The position numbers and the translations under genes were made by a program. This document shows positions 53,633-63,645 of a stretch of 64,000 nucleotides of DNA, piece after piece. The DNA is from Porphyromonas canoris (GTDB taxonomy: Bacteria > Bacteroidota > Bacteroidia > Bacteroidales > Porphyromonadaceae), in assembly GCF_000769115.1 (NCBI RefSeq), contig NZ_JQZV01000008.1:37261-101260 (forward strand). The letters are read 5' to 3'. The notes under the pieces were generated by a model. The model was given only the letters and a program-made list of their open reading frames with translations, did no database searches and was not told the origin of the DNA. Numbering within the stretch: the first letter of the stretch is position 1; each line of letters starts with the position of its first letter.

Positions 53633-55759
53633 CTATTCCTCAATGATGAGATCAAAGTCAGAGAGAATAATTCTCTCCACGTTGTCCACAATCTCCTTTG
53701 CCACAAGTTTTACCTTTTGTCCTTTGACCGGATGGAATTGTACTGTTTGCAGAACCGGATTGTTCTTGATATTGGAAAACTCTCCTTCCAACACTTTTGT
53801 GTCATCTATGTACAGAACATAAGAGTGGATATGTCCTCTTCCATCCCTTTGTTGATTTGGTAACAGTCTGAAACCCGATATTTTATAAGGAGTATCGAGA
53901 AGAAGCTCCAAGCTCCTTTCTCCCTTTGGAAAGTGAAGTAGAGAATAGGGCTTGCCGTCGAGGAGTTTTTCTTTTGCCTCTTTCTCTTGTGGCGAAAATA
54001 GTGTTATCCTGCTTGCAGAAAGGTAGAATGTCCGCTCTGCCATATCTCCGCTTGTATGGAAGTCGGAGTCATAGGCAATAGCTTTCACCACACCGTGATC
54101 TTGCAATCTGAATGGTTTACTGTACTTAATCCCATTCGAAACGGAGGGAGCGGAGCCGTCCGTTGTATAGTATATCTCCAATCCGGGAGAAGACAAAGAG
54201 ATAGACACTTCATCATTAAGATCTCTGCGTATAACCGGAATATCCGAAACTATCGCCGGAGCCATATAGGCTTCCACCTTATTGATACAGATAGGACCTC
54301 GACTCTCTTCAAACAGAATCTTCAAGCCGTCTGTCTTTATGGAATTGAATCTTAACAGTCTTTTGTAGCCTATTGTAGTGGTCTCTTCTGCAAACGAAAC
54401 AGGCAGCCAGTTCTCTCCATCTTTATAGAAGACCGAGAACTTACGTACTCTTTGTCCTAATGGGATGTACTCTTGAAGCATAAGTCGGTTAATGGCTTGC
54501 TTTGTTGGAAGGAAAAAGACTAGCTCTCCGGAAGAAACGCCATCCGCCGTTGCCCAATAGCTGTCATAGTTATCGTCTAGAACATTAGATGCAGACCATT
54601 GCTCTCCTCTTACGTTGCTTGCTTTCGCGGAAGCCTTGCCGAGAAGAAGAGGAGAGGCAAATTCACGGTCAAGCAGAGCTTTCCACTCCATGATGCTAGC
54701 GCTATCCTTAGGATGAATAGTGCCATTCAGATCAACCGGAAAGTTAAGAAGCAGAGTGGCATTACGCCCTACACTGCCATAATATATATCCATCAGTTTG
54801 GCGGGAGACTTCACTTGATGATCCTCTCTTTGGTGATAGAACCATCCCGGACGGATGGAAACATCACACTCTCCGGGAAGCCAATCCTCACCATGTTCCT
54901 GTCCGACCATATTTTTACGTCCACCTTCTTCTCCAATGGTCATGGGGCTCCAGTTGGTTGTCCCTGCATAACCTATCTCGTTTCCTATCCAGCGAATATC
55001 CGGAACAGTCCCTCCGAATATCATTGCTGTAGGATGAAGCTCGCGGATGATCTTCTTGGCATCTTCGTAGCGGTAGTATGTCTTAGGGTCTATATTCCTG
55101 TGCGTATCTGCTCCTCCATACCAACCATCCCCTCCATTGGCTCCATCGAACCAGTACTCGAAGATCGGACCATATCCTGTCAGGAGCTCTCTCATTTGCT
55201 CATGGAATATATCCACGTACTCCGACATTCCATAGTGTTTGCTGTTTCGGTCCCATGGAGAGAGGTAGATGCCGAACTTTAGGTCGTATTTCCTGCACGC
55301 CTCGGAGAGATCTTTGACCAAGTCTCCTTTCCCATCTTTCCATGGGCTGCTCTTCACACTGTAATCCGTAGTCTTTGTAGGCCAGAGGCAGAAGCCGTCA
55401 TGGTGTTTTGCCGTCAGCAGTATACCCTTAAAACCGGATGCTTTTATGATTCTTGCCCACTGATCACAGTCGAGACGCTTCGGATTGAACGTCGATGCCG
55501 GAGTGTTGCCATAGCCCCACTCCAGATCGTTGAACGTATTGAGTCCGAAGTGGACAAAGGCATAGGTCTCCAATTTTTGCCACTCCACCTGTTCGGGTGT
55601 TGGTATAGGGAATATTGGAGCTGGGGCTTTAACTTTGGCTTGCGGCTGTAAGAGAGAGCAGCCTCCCACGATAGAGGAGAGGGCAATAGCAGCCAAAGAG
55701 CCCCATAAAGCCTTCATCGGATGCGAACTATTCTTCTTTTTTATGTCGGATATTTTCAT
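53633..55759 (-). CDS. GH29 alpha-L-fucosidase lipoprotein
   Basis: Releases terminal L-fucose from glycans; 708 residues from the Met at 55759. The signal has lipobox SIVGGC; a shorter start at 55717 (MKALWG) is also plausible. The GH29 catalytic barrel spans about 50-370 (FVHFGLNTFNDLEWGYG, TAKHHDGFCLWPT), with the probable nucleophile Asp205 in EYWFDGANGG. It is followed by a discoidin-like F5/8-type domain (about 380-510) and a chitobiase-type beta domain (SLSSPGLEIYYTTDGSAPSV) plus another C-terminal beta domain. It follows prfB by four bases. It would act on host mucin or glycoprotein fucose at the cell surface. Confidence 0.9.
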   Translation of the reverse strand: MKISDIKKKNSSHPMKALWGSLAAIALSSIVGGCSLLQPQAKVKAPAPIFPIPTPEQVEWQKLETYAFVHFGLNTFNDLEWGYGNTPASTFNPKRLDCDQWARIIKASGFKGILLTAKHHDGFCLWPTKTTDYSVKSSPWKDGKGDLVKDLSEACRKYDLKFGIYLSPWDRNSKHYGMSEYVDIFHEQMRELLTGYGPIFEYWFDGANGGDGWYGGADTHRNIDPKTYYRYEDAKKIIRELHPTAMIFGGTVPDIRWIGNEIGYAGTTNWSPMTIGEEGGRKNMVGQEHGEDWLPGECDVSIRPGWFYHQREDHQVKSPAKLMDIYYGSVGRNATLLLNFPVDLNGTIHPKDSASIMEWKALLDREFASPLLLGKASAKASNVRGEQWSASNVLDDNYDSYWATADGVSSGELVFFLPTKQAINRLMLQEYIPLGQRVRKFSVFYKDGENWLPVSFAEETTTIGYKRLLRFNSIKTDGLKILFEESRGPICINKVEAYMAPAIVSDIPVIRRDLNDEVSISLSSPGLEIYYTTDGSAPSVSNGIKYSKPFRLQDHGVVKAIAYDSDFHTSGDMAERTFYLSASRITLFSPQEKEAKEKLLDGKPYSLLHFPKGERSLELLLDTPYKISGFRLLPNQQRDGRGHIHSYVLYIDDTKVLEGEFSNIKNNPVLQTVQFHPVKGQKVKLVAKEIVDNVERIILSDFDLIIEE

Positions 55760-55763
55760 CTTC

Positions 55764-56880
55764 CTACTTTTCTGTTTGGGCAAACTCCATCAGGTAAGCC
55801 TTTATGAAGTCATCTATATCTCCATCCATGACACCACCCACATCCGATGTTTGGTATCCTGTTCTGTGATCCTTCACGCGGCGATCGTCGAATACATAGC
55901 TGCGTATCTGCGAACCCCACTCTATTTTCAGCTTAGAGTCTTCTATCTCATTCTGTGCACGACGACGGCGTGCAAGTTCAAGATCGTAGAGCTGACTCTT
56001 CAAGAGGCGGATGGCATTCTCTCTATTACCGAGCTGCGAACGGCTTTCGGTATTTTCGATGGCAATCTCCATCGTTTCTCCCGTATCGGGATCTTTGTAG
56101 GTGTAATGCAGGCGAACGCCGGTTTCTACCTTATTAACGTTCTGTCCTCCTGCACCTCCGCTTCGGAACGTATCCCACGTAATGTCGGAAGGATTGATGT
56201 TGATCTCTATACTGTCGTCCACCAACGGAACCACAAATACAGAGGCAAAAGAGGTCATCCGCTTCCCTTGAGCATTATAGGGAGATACGCGCACAAGGCG
56301 GTGTACACCGTTTTCGCTTTTGAGATAGCCGTATGCCATTTCGCCTTCTACCTGCAACGTACAGGTTTTTATGCCGGCTTCATCTCCGTCTTGCCAGTTG
56401 GTAATGGTAACGCTGTAACCTTTATCCTCACACCATCTCTGGTACATTCTGGCAAGCATGGAAGCCCAATCTTGTCCTTCCGTACCGCCTGCTCCGGAGT
56501 TTATCTTCAGTACTGCTCCGAGGTGATCCTCCTCTTTCCGCAGCATGTTCTTCAGTTCCAGATCTTCCGTCAGCCTCAGAGCATTGGCGTATGCTTCGTC
56601 CATCTCCTCTTCGGAGATGATTCCCTCTTTCAGGTACTCTAAAGAGAGCGCGAGCTCTTCGGTTGCAGTGTCTACCGCATCGAATCCGTTGAGCCAGCCT
56701 TTCAGCTCTTTTACTCGTTTCATGACGCTTTCGGCACGTTTTGCATCCTGCCAAAAGACAGGGTCTTGCGTGCGAAGCTCTTCTTCTTCTAATTCGATAC
56801 GCTTCGTATCGACGTCAAAGATACCCCCTCAGCGCATCTCGGCGCTCCAACAAGTTGCTTAGTTGGTCTGTTGTTATCAT
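55764..56880 (-). CDS. prfB: Peptide chain release factor 2, with programmed +1 frameshift
   Basis: Terminates translation at UGA/UAA. The coding sequence is two frames: 56880-56818 encodes MITTDQLSNLLERRDALRGYL followed by an in-frame TGA, and 56816-55764 continues with DVDTKRIELEEEEL in the +1 frame, giving 371 residues. The junction AGGGGGTATCTTTGAC is the classic RF2 autoregulatory site: SD-like AGGGGG, slippery CTT and TGA-C. The GGQ hydrolysis motif (GGAGGQNVNKVET) lies near residue 246; the codon-recognition SPF equivalent is in the domain before it (LVRVSPYNAQGKR). Low RF2 levels would favour the frameshift and raise RF2. Confidence 0.97.
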
Positions 56881-56960
56881 GTTTATGATAGGTGTTAATA
56901 CTTAAATTTTCAATTATTTGAACAGCAAAAATAGTAAAAACTTGCCAATCCGGGGGAGTT

Positions 56961-58337
56961 TTAGTGTATATGTTCCAAGATATGAACGTCATGTTCAGGA
57001 CAATCCGATATTCTGGGAGCCTCCATGTCTTGAGGAACGTCTCCTCTTCCCACTCTCACTCCGCCTCTATACTTGGCTCCCGGAATCAACAGACCATGAT
57101 AGAGAACCTGCCTCATCCGGCTTCTCTGATCGGCGGTAAACCCAAGGTTTCGACAGTAGAAGTAGTCCATTATGTTGAAAGAGGTAAATATACCCTGAAA
57201 ATCACACTTGTCCCGTTCAAACAGACGCTTGATATGCTCCGGGTTATTTTTATCAAAAGAGGGAGACGAGACATACTCCTGTACCTTCTTTACGTAGTGT
57301 TCTCTGTCGTACTGTTGGGTATCCGGGCAGTGATCACTATCTGTGCAGGGAGGAGGTGGCGGGCTACTTTCTTTATCTTTTTCCGTGAAGGCATGATACA
57401 GACCTACATAGTGTCCGAGTTCGTGTGCAAGAGTGTTGCCCACATAGGTGGCTATGTGGTTGGAGTTGTATTTAAGAAAATCGCTGTTGATCACGACACT
57501 GCTGGCATAAATCCAGTTTTTGCTTGCTATGTAGTTCGTATTGACCTGCGGAAGACCCTTTACGGGATGAGATTCGGGCATATATGGAAGAGTTGCCACT
57601 CCCAATGTTACCGTATTGCTGTTCTTTTTTCTTGTGAATTTGAAGATGAATACATTGATGTACGCATTGAAATCCCAGCACATGTCTATCACATTCTGCG
57701 TTTTTGTGCCGACAATCTCATCGAATGGTGTCTCCGCTTTGTGCCATACATGTCTCTTGATACCTCTTTCCGGAAGAGGTTTTCCGTCAGAATCCACAGA
57801 TGCCAAAACAAACTCGACATTGTTATCAACGGTGTTTCCTCCCAAAGCTCCCCGATATCTTTCATTGACATGTTTAAGGTACTCTTCAAGTTTTTCTGTT
57901 TTTACGGCTGCAACCTCCGGAACATCTTTGTGCGTAAGGAGGTGGAAGATAACCGGAATTTTGTATCGTGCACTCGCTTTGTCAAGAGGCAGTCCGGACT
58001 GCTTTATCTGCAGGTTATCGGAATATATCCCTGAAGAGACCTTTATTGTTCCTTGGCGCTCTAATGAGGAGTCGAAGGAGTTTACGGATACCGTCAGCAC
58101 GGTGTTGCCTTGTCCGCTTAGAGGATATAGCTTGATCCAATGAGGTGGCTCTTCTATTTTCCAAGCTCCTTGACTTTTTATGGTTACTCTTTTGGTGTTG
58201 CTGTTGAAGTCGAAGTCGATACTTTTTTCGGAGAACGACAAAACTTTATCATTTATTTCGTTTCTGTTTTTCGATCGACACCCTCCAAGCAGAAATATGG
58301 ATGTCAGGAATAGGAGAGGGAAAAGATATTTTCTCAT
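56961..58337 (-). CDS. Zinc metalloprotease lipoprotein (M43-type) with BACON domain
   Basis: 458-residue exported lipoprotein (lipobox LLGGC, Cys near residue 20). Residues about 35-115 form a BACON-like beta domain (IDFDFNSNTKRVTIKSQGAWKI). The catalytic domain holds HELGHYVGLYH (H305, E306, H309, H315), the extended metzincin-type zinc motif of pappalysin-like M43 proteases, with the Met-turn candidate NIMDYFY. PVIFHLLTH before it is typical of this family. It may act at the cell surface on host proteins, which is inference. Upstream it carries copy 2 of the duplicated ~550-base element. Confidence 0.9.
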   Translation of the reverse strand: MRKYLFPLLFLTSIFLLGGCRSKNRNEINDKVLSFSEKSIDFDFNSNTKRVTIKSQGAWKIEEPPHWIKLYPLSGQGNTVLTVSVNSFDSSLERQGTIKVSSGIYSDNLQIKQSGLPLDKASARYKIPVIFHLLTHKDVPEVAAVKTEKLEEYLKHVNERYRGALGGNTVDNNVEFVLASVDSDGKPLPERGIKRHVWHKAETPFDEIVGTKTQNVIDMCWDFNAYINVFIFKFTRKKNSNTVTLGVATLPYMPESHPVKGLPQVNTNYIASKNWIYASSVVINSDFLKYNSNHIATYVGNTLAHELGHYVGLYHAFTEKDKESSPPPPPCTDSDHCPDTQQYDREHYVKKVQEYVSSPSFDKNNPEHIKRLFERDKCDFQGIFTSFNIMDYFYCRNLGFTADQRSRMRQVLYHGLLIPGAKYRGGVRVGRGDVPQDMEAPRISDCPEHDVHILEHIH

Positions 58338-58479
58338 TATTGCTATGCTTTTAGGTTAGATTTTACAGCGGCAAAGAACGCAAAAAAAAGCCATAGTACA
58401 ATCTTTGCGATCTGTACGGCAGAAAATATGTTCCGATTTCAGCCTTTTTCCTATTGGAGAGATGACCATTCGCAGGGAG

Positions 58480-59032
58480 CTTTTATATAAAAACGGATGG
58501 GTGCGAGATCATCCTCCGAAAACTCTTGGGAGAGCATTTTAGAGAATCGAGAAAGTTTTCCTTTATTTATATCGTTGGTTGTGAGTGGTATAGTGAAAAT
58601 CGCAAATTTGGAAAAAATTTTTTCTCAGTCCGTTTTATGGGGCTTTTTTGCGTTAATAAGTATAAATTTTAACGCTTGTTCTTGTGAACGTTTCCTAATA
58701 AAGAAATTTGCCTTTTTGGGGGCTTTTTAGGGTGAAAATATGTAGATTGCTGATTATTAGCGCATTAATTGTTTTGGCTAAACACGTTAATCGAATCCGG
58801 TAAACGTATTAAATGAAATCGGTAAACGTGTTCATTGAAAAATTAAATACGTTAAGCCGAAAGAATATGCTTGTTTAGTGTTTTGAGTGAACAGGTATCT
58901 GAATTTGTGTTAATAAAACGGGGTAAATTTAACAATTCGTTCGTGCTCTGAAAATGACTCCTCCGATCAAAATAGAGAGCGAGAAAAAAGCGGGAATTTT
59001 TCGGGATGGAATATATAAAAATGAGGGACGGG
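58480..59032 (-). repeat. Duplicated upstream element, copy 2
   Basis: Reverse complement is collinear with 17683-18230. The core 58778-58915 aligns to 17795-17932 without gaps. It keeps near-palindromic 12-mers of the TTAACRYGTTTA type at 21-22 base spacing. It points towards the M43 protease gene, as copy 1 points towards the other metallopeptidase. Confidence 0.85.
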
Positions 59033-59064
59033 ATGACCCACTTGAATGGGATAGAATAAAAAGA

Positions 59065-59113
59065 GATCCGGCACACTCGAACCCCCGAAAAGGAGAGCCG
59101 AATGTGTCGGATC
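59065..59113 (-). terminator. Terminator after rny
   Basis: 15-base arms with two wobble positions (GATCCGGCACACTCG at 59065-59079 with 59099-59113), followed on the minus strand by CTCTTTTTATTC. Confidence 0.75.
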
Positions 59114-59147
59114 GGTATCATCGGTCGGGCATATAAGCCCGGAGTAT

Positions 59148-60692
59148 TTACTTGGCGTAGCTTACGGCTCTGGTTTCGCGGATTACCGTAATCTTTACTT
59201 GTCCCGGATAGGTAAGCTCGTCCTGAATCCGTTTTGCGATGTCTGCGCTCAACATGTCTGTGTCGGCATCTGTAACCTTATCGGATCCAACGATCACACG
59301 AAGCTCTCTACCTGCTTGGATGGCATACGTTTTCACTACTCCCGGATAAGATAGAGCCAGCTCTTCGAGATCTTTGAGACGCTTGATGTACGCTTCGGCT
59401 ATCTCTCTGCGTGCTCCCGGACGTGCTCCGGATATGGCGTCGCACACTTGTACGATAGGGGAGAGCAGGGATGTCATCTCTATCTCATCGTGGTGAGCCC
59501 CCACGGCGTTGCAGATGTCCGGTTTTTCTTTGTACTTCTCGCAGAGCTGCATACCGAGGAGGGCGTGCGGAAGTTCCGGTTCGTCATCGGGTACTTTGCC
59601 TATATCGTGTAGCAGACCTGCACGTTTTGCCTTCTTCGGATTCAGCCCCAGTTCGGCAGCCATAATGGCACAGAGGTTGGCTGTTTCGCGAGAGTGTTGC
59701 AGAAGATTCTGCCCATAAGAGGAGCGGTACTTCATTTTTCCCACGAGACGGATAAGTTCGGGGTGGAGACCATGTATACCCAAGTCTATCACCGTGCGCT
59801 TACCGGTGTCCACTATCTCGTCTTCTATCTGTTTGCGAACCTTGGCTACCACCTCTTCGATACGTGCAGGGTGGATGCGGCCATCCTGAACCAGCTGGTG
59901 AAGTACAAGGCGAGCGATCTCACGGCGAACGGGGTCGAAGCAGCTGAGGACTATCGCTTCCGGTGTGTCGTCGACGATGATTTCGACTCCGGTTGCTGCC
60001 TCCAATGCTCTGATGTTTCTGCCTTCACGTCCTATTATTCTACCTTTAATCTCATCCGATTCTATGTGAAAGACGGTGATGGAATTTTCGATGGCCGTTT
60101 CTGTTGCAAGGCGCTGGATGGATTTTATTACCACTTTCTTCGCTTCCATGTTGGCAGTTAGCTTGGCCTCTTCCATGATATCGTTGATCGTTGCAGAGGC
60201 TTGAGTGCGTGCTTCGGCTATTTGAGACTCTACCAGTTTTTCCCTTGCCTGCTCTGTGGTAAGACCGGCAATGTGTTGGAGTTCCAGTAACTGTTGTTCT
60301 TTGATTTGGGCAAGCTCGTCCTCCCTAGCAGTAAGCTCTTCCATACGTGATTCCAGATCTCTTCTCAACTGTTCGTTGGATTCGATCTTTCTGTTGAGCT
60401 CTTGTTGTCTCTCAGAGAGCTGTTCGTCTCTGTTCTTGAGCTTGCTTTCTATGCTTTGGATCTTGGATTGTCTCTGTGCCACTTCGCGTTCGAGAGCGGC
60501 TTTTTGCTTTATGAACTGCTCTTTTACCTCCAGCAGTTTGTTTTTCTTTATGACTTCAGCCTCCTCTTTGGCTTTTTGTAGAAAGTGTTGGCTGCGTGTA
60601 CGGGCTGCATCGGAAAGGAACTTCCAAAGCAATACTCCTCCGATGACGAGGATGGCAACACAGATAAGTACAGGAATAACAATATTGTTCAT
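59148..60692 (-). CDS. rny: Ribonuclease Y
   Basis: Membrane-anchored endoribonuclease that initiates mRNA decay. The 514 residues from MNNIVIPVL (60692) have an N-terminal membrane helix ([19 protein letters not shown]), a long coiled coil (about 40-190), a KH domain ([34 protein letters not shown]) and an HD domain ([29 protein letters not shown]). The start further upstream is rejected because it places residues before the membrane anchor. zapA lies 114 bases upstream on the same strand. Confidence 0.96.
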   Translation of the reverse strand: MNNIVIPVLICVAILVIGGVLLWKFLSDAARTRSQHFLQKAKEEAEVIKKNKLLEVKEQFIKQKAALEREVAQRQSKIQSIESKLKNRDEQLSERQQELNRKIESNEQLRRDLESRMEELTAREDELAQIKEQQLLELQHIAGLTTEQAREKLVESQIAEARTQASATINDIMEEAKLTANMEAKKVVIKSIQRLATETAIENSITVFHIESDEIKGRIIGREGRNIRALEAATGVEIIVDDTPEAIVLSCFDPVRREIARLVLHQLVQDGRIHPARIEEVVAKVRKQIEDEIVDTGKRTVIDLGIHGLHPELIRLVGKMKYRSSYGQNLLQHSRETANLCAIMAAELGLNPKKAKRAGLLHDIGKVPDDEPELPHALLGMQLCEKYKEKPDICNAVGAHHDEIEMTSLLSPIVQVCDAISGARPGARREIAEAYIKRLKDLEELALSYPGVVKTYAIQAGRELRVIVGSDKVTDADTDMLSADIAKRIQDELTYPGQVKITVIRETRAVSYAK

Positions 60693-60806
60693 TCTACTCA
60701 AATATAAGGGTGTAACACTGTCTCCCTCCATAGGAAGACCTTTCTAAGTAAATGAACAGGATGAATAAAACAGTGATAAATAGTTGTGCCCCTTTCCCCA
60801 ATAAAT

Positions 60807-61163
60807 TCAGGCGGTAGTATGGCGGTCTTCAAAACTCTCTAAGGAGTGGCGACGAAGCCTGTCAATGATGCTCTCTATCCGTGTTGCCAATGCTGTCTGA
60901 CTATCTTTCTCGGCTTTGTTCTCCTCTACCAACGTGGCAAAGTGAAGGGCGACAAACAGAAGAAGCTTGGTGTCTGAGATGGTCGGGAACTTCCTTTTGT
61001 AGGCATTGATAAAGTGATTGACTTCTGTCTCAGCCTTGCGAAAGAATATTTCTTCCTCTCTCTGAATGTTGAGCGAGATCCGTTCTCCCATTAAAGTGAG
61101 ATGGATGGTAAACTTGTTTGCAGGTTTATCCACACTGTTTTCACTCTGTTTAGGGACAGACAT
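60807..61163 (-). CDS. zapA: Cell division protein ZapA
   Basis: Cross-links FtsZ filaments at the division site. The 118 residues have the ZapA beginning (FTIHLTLMGERISLNIQREEEIFFRKAETEVNHFI) and a C-terminal coiled coil. It starts eight bases after the coiled-coil gene at 61172, and rny follows, an order common in Bacteroidota. Confidence 0.93.
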   Translation of the reverse strand: MSVPKQSENSVDKPANKFTIHLTLMGERISLNIQREEEIFFRKAETEVNHFINAYKRKFPTISDTKLLLFVALHFATLVEENKAEKDSQTALATRIESIIDRLRRHSLESFEDRHTTA

Positions 61164-61171
61164 AGGGAGGC

Positions 61172-61480
61172 TCAGGGGTTGTTATTATTTATTGTTTTTA
61201 TGCATTCTGCCACTTTGCCGGACAACTCTCGAAGGTGATCCCTGTAATCCACAAGGTGTGCCACGGATGTGGGACTCTCTTCCAGGTAAGACTCGGCAAT
61301 GCTGAGTTTTCGCTTGAGATCCTCTGTCTCTTCATCCTGTTTCCGGCATTTTAAGGAGAGAGCTTTATTCTCTATTTGCAACTGACGCAACCGGACAGAC
61401 AAATCACTATTTTGCCTTAATAGCTGTCCTATCCTCTCCTCAAGTTCTTCAAGCAGTATGTTGTAGTCTTTCAGTACCAT
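61172..61480 (-). CDS. ZapB-like coiled-coil protein upstream of zapA
   Basis: 102 residues from ATG at 61480, nearly all coiled coil with heptads (EELEERIGQLLRQNSDLSVRLRQLQIENKALSLKCRKQDEETEDLKRKL, in part). Its linkage to zapA suggests a ZapB-type partner, but sequence alone cannot prove this. The upstream in-frame start adds five residues and is not needed. Confidence 0.75.
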   Translation of the reverse strand: MVLKDYNILLEELEERIGQLLRQNSDLSVRLRQLQIENKALSLKCRKQDEETEDLKRKLSIAESYLEESPTSVAHLVDYRDHLRELSGKVAECIKTINNNNP

Positions 61481-61556
61481 TACACGAAAACTCAAACAAA
61501 ATTAGCAATTTAACCTTGAAGCACCAACTTTTCTCCTATTTTTCTATATCTTTGCT

Positions 61557-61564
61557 CCGTACAA
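61557..61564 (+). promoter_or_regulatory. -7 box of the small membrane protein / pfp unit
   Basis: Perfect TATCTTTG ending 11 bases before the ATG at 61576, implying a very short leader. Confidence 0.5.
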
Positions 61565-61575
61565 AGTATTTAGGT

Positions 61576-61791
61576 ATGAATCCGACAGTTCTGAAAAAAA
61601 TAATGATAGCTGCCTCTGTTCTCGGATTGATGCTGTTACTGGCAGCCGTTGTATGTTATTTCGTTATGGAAGGATGGCGTCAGCTGTTCTTTTCTTTTGC
61701 CGGAGCGATTCTGGCGTTGAATATGTTTTTCATCTTTTTCATGGCAAGAACCAACTATCGGAAGCTTGCTCGAAAAGGAGATCGAACGTGA
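61576..61791 (+). CDS. Small two-helix membrane protein
   Basis: 71 residues from ATG at 61576, supported by the -7 box just upstream. Two membrane helices (IMIAASVLGLMLLLAAVVCYF and LFFSFAGAILALNMFFIFF) and a basic C-terminus. No family recognised. It precedes pfp by 38 bases and may be co-transcribed. Confidence 0.75.
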   Translation: MNPTVLKKIMIAASVLGLMLLLAAVVCYFVMEGWRQLFFSFAGAILALNMFFIFFMARTNYRKLARKGDRT

Positions 61792-61829
61792 TTCTATTTT
61801 CAAGACAATATATAAACACAAAGATTTAG

Positions 61830-63479
61830 ATGATTAAGAAAAGTGCATTACAAGTGGCTCGTGCATCTTATATGCCAAAGATGCCTAAGGCACTTAGAGG
61901 ACAGGTGATTGCCGTGGAGGGCAATGCCACTCAATCGGTAGCGGATCAGGATGCTATCAAAAACTTATTCCCCAACACTTACGGACTTCCTCTTATAGAG
62001 TTTCAACCGGCTAAGGAGACGAGAGAATATGCTCCCATCCACACCGGAGTGATTCTGTCGGGCGGACAAGCACCGGGCGGACACAACGTTATAGCCGGTC
62101 TCTTTGACGGACTTAAGGCTCTGCATCCGGACAGCAAGCTGTACGGTTTCCTGATGGGACCAAGCGGACTTGTGGAGCACAAGTACATGGAACTCACGGC
62201 AGATATCATAGAAGAGTATCGCAATACGGGCGGCTTCGACATTATCGGTTCCGGACGGACTAAGTTGGAGACTAAGGAGCAGTTCGATAAAGGTTTGGAA
62301 GTTCTCCAAGAGCTGAATATCGGAGCTTTGGTCATCATCGGAGGAGACGACTCCAATACCAACGCTTGTGTTCTGGCAGAATATTATGCCAAGATAGGAG
62401 CAGGTGTACAGGTGATAGGCTGCCCGAAAACGATAGACGGAGACCTTAAGAACGAGCAGATAGAGACTTCCTTCGGGTTCGATACTGCCTGCAAGGTGTA
62501 CTCCGAAGTGATCGGCAACATCCAGAGAGACTGCAACTCTGCAAGGAAATACTGGCACTTTATCAAGCTGATGGGGCGTTCGGCATCTCACATCACTTTG
62601 GAGTGTGCTCTTCAGACGCAGCCCAACTATGTGATTATCTCGGAAGAGGTCGAGGCTAACAACCTTTCGCTCGATGACGTGATCACTCGCATCGCACAGA
62701 TTGTGGCAGATAGAGCTGCGGCAGGGAACAACTTCGGTACGGTGCTTATCCCTGAAGGGCTTATCGAGTTCGTACCGGCAATGAAAGCACTTATAGCGGA
62801 GTTGAACGACTTCCTTGCCGAGAATGCCGTGGAGTACGCACGTATCAAACGTTCGGAGCAACGCAACTATATCATTTCCAAACTCTCTGCAAAGAATGCT
62901 GCGGTGTTTGCTTCCCTCCCTCATGATGTGGCACGACAGCTTACGCTCGACAGAGATCCGCACGGCAACGTACAGGTGTCTCTCATCGAAACCGAAAAGC
63001 TCGTTGCGGAGATGGTAGGCGCGAAGCTCAAGCAGTGGAAAGAGGACGGGCTTTATGTCGGAAAGTATCTTGCCCAGACGCACTTCTTCGGTTACGAAGG
63101 AAGATGTGCCGCTCCGTCCAACTTCGATGCCGATTACTGTTACAGCCTCGGCTACAATGCCGCCTGCCTTATAGGTGAAGGCAAGACCGGATACATGAGT
63201 TCGATCTCCAACACCACCGCCCCCGCATCCGAATGGAAGGCAGGAGGAGTGCCCATCACAATGATGATGAACATGGAGCGACGTCATGGCGAGATGAAGC
63301 CCGTTATACAGAAAGCTCTCGTGAAGCTCGACGGTGCGCCGTTCAAGACAATGGCTGCGGAGCGTGAGATATGGGCGAAAGAGACACTCTATATCTATCC
63401 CGGACCCATCCAGTATTTCGGTCCGACAGAAGTGTGCGACCAGCCCACGAAAACGCTTCAGCTGGAACAGCAAAAATAA
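61830..63479 (+). CDS. pfp: Diphosphate-dependent 6-phosphofructokinase (long type)
   Basis: Uses pyrophosphate instead of ATP to phosphorylate fructose-6-phosphate, reversibly, in glycolysis. The 549 residues match the long clade: GVILSGGQAPGGHNVI, the diagnostic GGDDSNTNAC (Asp in place of Gly typical of PPi enzymes), CPKTIDGDLKNEQIETSFGFDTA and LMGRSASH. With nagB upstream in the pathway it fits a saccharide-using anaerobe. A terminator follows at 63564-63609. Confidence 0.96.
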   Translation: MIKKSALQVARASYMPKMPKALRGQVIAVEGNATQSVADQDAIKNLFPNTYGLPLIEFQPAKETREYAPIHTGVILSGGQAPGGHNVIAGLFDGLKALHPDSKLYGFLMGPSGLVEHKYMELTADIIEEYRNTGGFDIIGSGRTKLETKEQFDKGLEVLQELNIGALVIIGGDDSNTNACVLAEYYAKIGAGVQVIGCPKTIDGDLKNEQIETSFGFDTACKVYSEVIGNIQRDCNSARKYWHFIKLMGRSASHITLECALQTQPNYVIISEEVEANNLSLDDVITRIAQIVADRAAAGNNFGTVLIPEGLIEFVPAMKALIAELNDFLAENAVEYARIKRSEQRNYIISKLSAKNAAVFASLPHDVARQLTLDRDPHGNVQVSLIETEKLVAEMVGAKLKQWKEDGLYVGKYLAQTHFFGYEGRCAAPSNFDADYCYSLGYNAACLIGEGKTGYMSSISNTTAPASEWKAGGVPITMMMNMERRHGEMKPVIQKALVKLDGAPFKTMAAEREIWAKETLYIYPGPIQYFGPTEVCDQPTKTLQLEQQK

Positions 63480-63563
63480 TGCCCACCATCTGAGACCTTT
63501 GCATACTGCTCGAACGTTTTGAGTGGAAGCGCAGAGATTTATACTATAAATATTAAACCAGAG

Positions 63564-63609
63564 CGGAGGTCGTGCGATGAATAGCCATCGGCGACCTCCT
63601 TTATTTATA
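63564..63609 (+). terminator. Terminator after pfp
   Basis: GGAGGTCG (63564-63571) pairs with CGACCTCC (63591-63598), with an inner CGATG/CATCG pair, then a T-rich tail TTTATTTAT. Confidence 0.75.
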
Positions 63610-63645
63610 TATCCCTTTCCCATATTGTTCCCGAGAGATCTCTCC

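Larger units (their letters stand above)
58338..59147. other. Intergenic region rny / M43 protease
   Basis: About 810 bases without a credible gene. It holds copy 2 of the duplicated element (58480-59032, oriented towards the protease), a possible promoter (ATTG, 19 bases, GTTCTTTG on the minus strand, about 58365-58395), and the rny terminator at 59065-59113. Confidence 0.65.

Noticed and set aside
56723..56880. prfB as a frameshifted pseudogene, or starting at the internal Met at 56723
   Set aside because: The in-frame TGA sits in the exact RF2 programmed frameshift context, with a normal N-terminus upstream.
56964..58034. 356-codon open frame opposite the M43 protease
   Set aside because: Antisense to a gene with a complete zinc motif and lipoprotein signal; Cys/His-rich composition is typical of shadow frames.
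59065..59113. tRNA-like segment with GTTCGAG near the end of rny
   Set aside because: Only the terminator stem pairs; no acceptor, D or anticodon arms can be drawn.
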